From Cranoglanis bouderius (Eukaryota; Chordata; Actinopteri; Siluriformes; Cranoglanididae): a stretch of 64,000 bases of DNA. The notes beneath the pieces were generated by a model. The model was given only the letters and a program-made list of their open reading frames with translations, made no database searches and was not told the DNA's origin. Every line of letters begins with the position of its first letter. The stretch's first letter is position 1. Positions 58,276 through 64,000 of this stretch are shown here, one piece after another. Position numbers and translations under genes: made by a program. The stretch is taken from positions 12,735,756 to 12,799,755 of the forward strand of contig CM042544.1 in NCBI GenBank assembly GCA_023630585.1, read 5' to 3'.

Positions 58276-58588
58276 ACAGAGAAATAACTCAGCATAATTC
58301 TTCATCTTGTTTGATGGAATCTGTAGAGTATATATTATAAAATTAAAATAAATAAATAAATAAATAAATGCTTGACCCCTGAACTTGTAATTTTAATATA
58401 AAGAGATATTAAGAATTACTGAGGGAATGACCATCTGCTGATCACATCACTCCAAAATTTCAACTGGTTTGAGATCTTTCCACCCCACCTTCTTGTTTAT
58501 GTGGTATGGATTTTGTAAATGTGAATGATGAACTTACTGAAATGCGAGACGAATTTCAGACTTTGTCTGACAATAAAGTTATACATCA

Positions 58589-58764
58589 TTTACATTTATG
58601 GCATTTGGCAGACGCCCTTATCCAGAGCGACTTACATTTATTTCATTTATACATCTGAGCACTTGAGGGCCTTACTCAAGGGCCCAGCAGTGGCAGCTTG
58701 GCAGTGCTGGGATTTGAACTTCCGATCAGTAGCCCAACATCTTAACCACTGAGCTACAGCTGCC
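58589..58764 (-). mobile_element. tRNA-derived SINE
   Basis: Minus strand: GCTGTAGCTCAGTGGTTAAG (A-box), TCGGAAGTTCAAATCCCAGC (B-box), TGGGCCCTTGAGTAAGGCCC and a tail with AAGTCGCTCTGGATAAGGGC, then GTCTGCCAAATGCCATAAAT. It lies about 340 bp upstream of the last efna3 exon, within the intron. Confidence 0.8.
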
Positions 58765-58833
58765 TCCCCCTCATAACGTATCATCAGATCTGGTCAAAGG
58801 CTAAAGCATATGATTTCAATCATTTTTACTGTA

Positions 58834-59109
58834 CAGCCGTGGCCACAAGTTTTGAGAATGACACAAATTTTAATTTTCACAAAGTCTACTGCTTCAGTTT
58901 TTATGATGGCAATTTGCATATACTCCAGAATGTTATGAAGAGTGATCAGATGAATTGCAATTAATTCCAAAGTCCCTCTTTGCCATGAAAATGAACTTAA
59001 TCCCAAAAAAACATGTCCACTGCATTTCAAAAAGATCTAAAAACACTGAAGCAGTAGACTTTGTGAAAATTAATATTTGTGTCATTCTGAAAACTTTTGG
59101 CCACGGCTG
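58834..59109. mobile_element. Tc1-type MITE (276 bp)
   Basis: CAGCCGTGGCCACAAGTTTT at the left and AAAACTTTTGGCCACGGCTG at the right, TA on both sides. Inverted arms of about 75 bp include CACAAAGTCTACTGCTTCAG and its complement. It is non-coding and lies in the last efna3 intron. Confidence 0.85.
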
Positions 59110-59858
59110 TATATTCATCGAACCATTCAGTGAGCCATCGTGCCCTGTGGGTGGGGGTGGAGACTACGCCCATCAAGAGAAATGTAATAGGACAAAGGTG
59201 ATCAGTTAGAAGAACTCAGTAAAATGCAACCGCAGCGTAACAGAGCCAATGTTTTTTCCTTTAATTTGTCACCTGTCCGTAATGTAACAGGACAGCACGA
59301 GTCCACTAATAATTTGCATTTTAGACATTATGCGTTCAAAAATGTAGAGTTTACTTTGAAGTGCAAAGAAGCACCTTATGAAAATGGTTTATAACTCACT
59401 CTGAAAATCTATTAGCAGAGAGCTACACACGAAATGGTTGAGAAAATAATCTTGAATTAAAAGCAGAAAGAGGGTTGAACTTTATGGTATTCCTACAGGG
59501 ATGCTAATGAGTTGAATACTAACACTACTGTAACGCTAGTGAAATGATAAACATGTCATTAGTAAGGCCCGTTGTGCTCCAGATGCAGTAAACACATCGA
59601 GATGAGGCACCGTGTCCATGTTAATCAGTGTGGCCTTTTACACTGGACTCACATGGCACGTAGACAAAACATTATTTTTCTGCTCGCGTTATATTTATGC
59701 CTTCACATGCGGCATGTCTTGTAAACTAGAAACATATAAAATGCAAGGTTTATTTATAGTATATTGTGCAGTTTAGGCCCATAATCTACACAGTACATGT
59801 CTAACATTCAGCCTATAATCACAGCAGCACCTCAATTAAAAAAAAAATTATTAAGGCA

Positions 59859-60204
59859 TACTCACCATCCACTTTATTAGGAACACGTGTACACCTACAC
59901 ATTCACGCAATTGTCTAATCAGCCAATCATGTGGCAGCAGCACAATGCATAAAATCATGCAGATACAGGTCAAGAGCTTCGGTTAATGTAGAAAAAGTGT
60001 GGTCTCTGTGAGTCTGATCATGGCATGGTTGTTAGTTCTAGATGGGCTGGTTTGAGTATTTCAGCCACACTTTTTCTTCATTCTGATGTGTGACGTGAAC
60101 ATTAACTGAAGCTCTTGACCTGTATCTGCAGGATATTTTGCATTGCACTGCTGCCATATGAATGTGCAGGCGTACAGATTTTCCTAATAAAGTGGACGGT
60201 GACT
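59859..60204. mobile_element. miniature foldback element (family H)
   Basis: Left ACTCACCATCCACTTTATTAG pairs with right CTAATAAAGTGGACGGTGACTG. GGCAGCAGCACAATGCAT pairs with GCATTGCACTGCTGCC, and AGGTCAAGAGCTTCGGTTAA with TTAACTGAAGCTCTTGACCT. It is almost wholly palindromic, a shorter version of the element at 45430-46294. Confidence 0.8.
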
Positions 60205-60503
60205 GTATATATAATGAATGTCTTAGGGGGAATAAAAGTCTGCAAAATGAACACCAATAGTAGCAGGTGTGGGCATGGTTTAGTGAGGAACCGCACTGAG
60301 AGAGAGGTGTTGGGAAACAAGCTACAGGGGTAATGACTAACGTGACACATCTGAGCCCTGTGTCCTAGATATATTAATGTGATCTCTCTCTTTCTCAGCT
60401 CTCCCTGAGCAGTGAGCTGAGTGTGTGTGCATGTGTGTGCGTGTTTTCTGAGCAGCATATTGCCGACATGTTACACCAAAGTATAATGCCAAGGACACAC
60501 AAT

Positions 60504-60509
<6 letters not shown>

Positions 60510-60580
<71 letters not shown>
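60510..60580. repeat. (TA)n microsatellite
   Basis: About 35 uninterrupted AT/TA units. Confidence 0.97.
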
Positions 60581-60583
<3 letters not shown>

Positions 60584-60911
60584 CACTTTGCACAGTAATG
60601 TGAACAGATCGCTTTCAATATTAGTCTGTTTTTAGAAGAGTACATAAACATACTGCAAGTAATGGTGTCATGTATGTACAGTACCACTGCATAGCCAAGA
60701 ATTAATTCGAGGAGGTGGGGAGGATGAGGAAATATGTTACATAAAATCACCATTATATTGATAAGTGTGATGCCATTATATATTTTGGGCCTATGCCAGA
60801 CTGTAGTAGGAGCAGCAATGGCACGAATTTGTTATTTGATTATTTTAAGGCACGGACTACCGTCAACCAATCTCGCCATAATAATAACACTGCCATTAAA
60901 TACATTGTAGG

Positions 60912-61215
60912 GCCCAAGCCCTGACCTCAACCCCATTGAAAGTCTTTGGGATGAACTGGAACTCTGACTGCATCCCAGGCCGCCTTGTGTCATCGGTGCC
61001 CGACCTCAATAATGCTCTTGTGCTTGAATGAGCACACGTCCCCACAGACATGCTCCAAAATCTGGAGGAAAGCCTTCTCGGAAGAGTGGTGGCTGTTATA
61101 GCAGCAAAGGGGGGGACCAATTCCATATTAATGCTAATGGGTTTTGGAATGGGAGGTTCAACAAGCACATATGGGTGTGATGGTCAGGTGTCCACATACT
61201 TTTGGCCATATAGTG
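60912..61215 (+). mobile_element. 3' fragment of a Tc1-like transposon
   Basis: Begins inside the transposase C-terminus (GPSPDLNPIESLWDELEL on the plus strand at about 60912-60965, including the catalytic-Glu motif) and then breaks down through stops. It ends TCCACATACTTTTGGCCATA, then TAGTG before TA (61216-61217), a Tc1-type terminus. No 5' part was found. Confidence 0.7.
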
Positions 61216-61217
61216 TA

Positions 61218-62384
61218 CCTTTATGACGGTTGCACTGAAAATGATTCAAGTAAGGCACCTGGAAGCAGAAAAATAAAAGATTCCAATTGGATAATCTTGT
61301 TTCTCACCATAGTAGCCGGTAGCCAATAAGATGTGATTAAACAGACGAAGGTAAGTTTGGGGCGGTTAAATATGGAATCGTAATAATGTCTTTGACCTTT
61401 TATGTACAGTACAGTGCAATTATAATGATGTTCACAAAGGTAATATATAATGAGCTGCAATTTTTGTGTTATGTTAACCATCATGAATAAGCATTTGGAA
61501 CTGGAAAATCTTTCAGAGGGGGTTCAGACTTCGTGCTGTGTTACCAATTCTCCCTTTCTATAAATCACTTTTTGGAATGCAGGGGTGCTTTAAGAAAATA
61601 GTTCAAACCACCTTCAGTTCTAGACTGTGTGATTGCTCATGCATCGTAGACAGTCTCCGAGCTCGCCTAAGGGAGGGCGGCACTCCAAACGCAAATGCAG
61701 CGAATCAAATCAAAGTCAGGTGTGGATTTAGCATGGATGTGTGCGTGTGTGTACACTATCAGTACAGGAATGAAATACATATGAAAAAAAAACACTATGA
61801 CCCTTTTGGAATGAACTGGATTTCTTCAGGAATGCACTCTAAATGTGAGCTCGCTCGTAATGATAATAAAGCGAGTCTGATGCAATAAACTCAGGCATGT
61901 TTTACATCTTAACGAAATGGATTGAAACTTCAAGGTTATTTATGGACAACGGATGTAAACCCTGACATCCGGCAAGAGGAGGAACCTCCTTTATTGAGAA
62001 TAACCTCAACTAAAAGATTTCTGCTGCAGGTAGCAATTAAAAAAAAGGGGGTTTCTTTGGCTCATTCTTTTATAAAACGCTCTACTTCAGCTCACACCAC
62101 AGCATTTCACCCTGCTGTAGAATCCTAGCCATGATACCATGCACTGAAACACAAGGTTCACCCTGAAATCATGCATTCTTCTGCTATCTAATGTTACCCT
62201 GCGTCTGGTACAGCTTATGTCACATGACTGTAATTTGATGTTAGTTTACCGTGTGCAGACAGGCACAGCAGATAAAGTGGAGACTCTGAAGAAATGCACA
62301 TCCATTTTCAACATACTTTACAGCACAGTAAAGTATCCACGTGGACTCAAGAAAATGTTTTTTTCCCCCCTTCTCAGTCTGCGA
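61218..62384. other. non-coding stretch, presumed efna3 intron
   Basis: No ephrin exon or other coding exon recognised on either strand. The open frames have no domain features. Confidence 0.5.
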
Positions 62385-62560
62385 TAACCTGGCATGTACA
62401 CAACTCTTGTTGAGCATTTCTCTTCTGAGTCACGAACATAGATGTTAGCAAGAGATGCCTGCAGATCTTTAGCTGTCACCCTAAGGTTCTCGGTCATTTG
62501 GGCATTCCTGCGCCGAGCTTTGCAGGACGTCCACCTTGAAGCAGGGTATCATATTTACCA
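62385..62560 (-). mobile_element. degraded DNA-transposon fragment
   Basis: GATGCCTGCAGATCTTTAGC, TGTCACCCTAAGGTTCTCGG and GAGCTTTGCAGGACGTCCAC resemble a segment common in teleost Tc1-like repeats (the GGTCTTTAGCTGTCACC type). No ends are visible, so the assignment is tentative. Confidence 0.35.
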
Positions 62561-62810
62561 AATATCTTCTATTTGATACATTTGAACTATTGACCTCGAC
62601 CGAAGGAGGCCACGTCTTTAATGGAATTCTGTTTTTTAATCAGGCTACAGTGCATGTGATTAAGATTAGGTTGTCATATGGCAGGGCAGGTCAAAGCCAC
62701 ATATGAACTGATTAGAACATCTGACTTCAATTATCCTCTTTTCACGAGCTCGTTAGCTTAGAGGTTCACATGTTACTTCCAGCAATAAACCTGATAAGAA
62801 GGAATAAAGC

Positions 62811-62919
62811 ATGCTGTTATAGGAAAATAATCAACGACGGGGTGGTGTGATGCGGGATGACCTCAAAGCTACTTTTACCCCCGCAAAGTTCTCATATAAC
62901 AGCAGGTTACGATGATGAA

Positions 62920-62964
<45 letters not shown>

Positions 62965-63240
62965 TATTATTTTTATTTTTTTATTATTATTGTTATTAAT
63001 GAACTTTTATCCATTTAGTCCTTTGCCCTGAAGATTTACACTGTAGACTCATTCCATAAATGCCAAATAAACATCCCCTTACAGAAACCCAGTCCCTGTA
63101 AATGAGTTGTTAACTATATAAACAATAAAGTATTAGTATGAGTGCATTTATAGAAACCTGTGATTTGAAATACAGCCTGCACTACTTGCGGGGGTACGCT
63201 GTTATAGAAAATTAATCAACTAGTCAGAATCAACTGTGGT
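62811..63240. mobile_element. interspersed repeat of unknown class (family L, copy 2), with internal (ATT)n
   Basis: Starts ATGCTGTTATAGGAAAATAA, then TCAACGACGGGGTGGTGTGA, matching 51437. It ends GCTGTTATAGAAAATTAATC, a direct (not inverted) echo of its own start. (ATT)n at 62923-62965 lies inside. Confidence 0.5.
62923..62965. repeat. (ATT)n microsatellite
   Basis: About 14 ATT units inside the family L repeat. A shorter (ATT)n is at 55413-55436. Confidence 0.9.
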
Positions 63241-63259
63241 ATAGATAAATAATTTGTTA

Positions 63260-64000
63260 AAGACCATATTTATTAGACGTCGGCTTAAGAGTTCCTCTCT
63301 AAGACTCTAATGATGATCAGATCTCATAGTAGTAGGTATTCAGGAAGAAAACCTGGGAATCCAGTGAAAAGGGTTTTTTTTTTTTTTTTTTGCACACTGT
63401 GTACTCTGTGCACTCTGTGGCGTGGATGCCAACACAAAAGTCAAAAACATTCTTGGAATGTTATTTTATCAGCACAGCCTGGTAGTCATCTCATGCAACC
63501 AGTTCTCTCTGTGTGTGTTTGTGTGTGTGTGTGTGTGTGTGTCTGACCTCTATTTCAAGTGACGGGCTGATTTGTAAACACACACCTTGTCACATGGGTC
63601 ATAGAAGACACCTTGCGTGACGCAAATCTGCAGCCTGACAAACACTTCCAGTCACGCAAGCAGTGTGTGCGTGTTCAGACACATAGGTTAAACTGTGGAG
63701 TGATGTGGGCTCAGTGGTGCCTATCGGCCCATAAGTGTTCGTCTCGTTAGCTATGTTTACGTGCGGCCTAATAATTCCATAAAAACGTGACCCGTGGCTC
63801 ACCTGGAATGAAAAACCTCGTAATACCTAACAGAACAGTCATGAAAAAAACAGATAAAGAATCTGTTTAATAATCTATTAAATGGAATAGCAGTCAGCAT
63901 GTAAATATTTTAGTCTTCTCATCTTCTCATCATCTTTTTGATTATGATTTCAGAAACATTTCATTCACAACTGGAATTTTTGGGCACATTCTGCATCATT
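63260..64000. other. non-coding stretch, presumed efna3 intron
   Basis: T run at 63374-63391 and (GT)n; no ephrin receptor-binding exon seen before the window ends. Confidence 0.5.
63508..63542. repeat. (GT)n microsatellite
   Basis: GT repeat, slightly interrupted at its start. Confidence 0.9.

Noticed and set aside
58002..58287. 76- and 80-codon frames overlapping the efna3 exon
   Set aside because: Wrong frame or antisense relative to the ephrin C-terminus; the 80-codon minus frame runs past the exon edge into UTR and poly-A.
63795..63825. Possible minus-strand mini-exon ending TTCCAG/GTGAGC
   Set aside because: Splice-like signals flank only about 24 nt and the translation does not fit any ephrin-A exon.

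Overview
The window looks like a gene-poor, repeat-rich stretch of a teleost fish nuclear genome. Four observations point that way: very long (CA)n/(GT)n, (CT)n and (TA)n microsatellites; at least nine distinguishable Tc1/mariner-type families with TA target duplications, most of them defective; tRNA-headed SINEs of the DANA/Mermaid type and of the type with the tail motif GGCATTTGGCAGACGC; and a vertebrate-style terminal exon with a polypyrimidine splice acceptor. The repeat spectrum would fit an otophysan such as a catfish, but that is inference. There are no bacterial-type operons, no CRISPR array and no rRNA or intact tRNA genes.

The only protein-coding gene I can name is on the minus strand near the right end. 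Positions 58129-58250 encode the last 39 residues plus stop of a GPI-anchored ephrin-A, best matched to ephrin-A3 (efna3). The gene reads leftward. Its upstream exons (signal peptide and receptor-binding domain) were not found between 58.3 and 64 kb and should lie beyond the right edge. Its 3' UTR should run left from 58128, possibly as far as poly(A) signals near 56.46 or 55.46 kb. The 55.5-56.7 kb stretch is visibly richer in CpG than its surroundings and holds a perfect RFX-type X-box palindrome.

Left part (1-14 kb): microsatellites, then a composite of two Tc1-like transposons (4272-6398) carrying a SINE, a non-autonomous element with CAGTACTGTG ends (6755-7224), a degenerate Tc1-like copy (10425-11633) and a 3' Tc1 fragment (12590-13247). 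Middle (15-36 kb): a piggyBac-like MITE, DANA-like SINEs, a deletion-derived Tc1 element (25761-26290), a rearranged Sleeping-Beauty-like relic (27155-27894), nested MITE structure (30208-31205), the best preserved Tc1-type element with frameshifted transposase (31464-33007), and a clean hAT-type element with an 8-bp target duplication (34398-35642). Right part (37-64 kb): deletion derivatives of families seen on the left, two foldback elements, further MITEs and SINEs, long (TA)n tracts and the efna3 exon.

The window is best read as the 3' intergenic flank of efna3 colonised by DNA transposons. It is a good record of how autonomous Tc1 elements decay into internally deleted, foldback and chimeric forms. 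I see no new multi-gene system.
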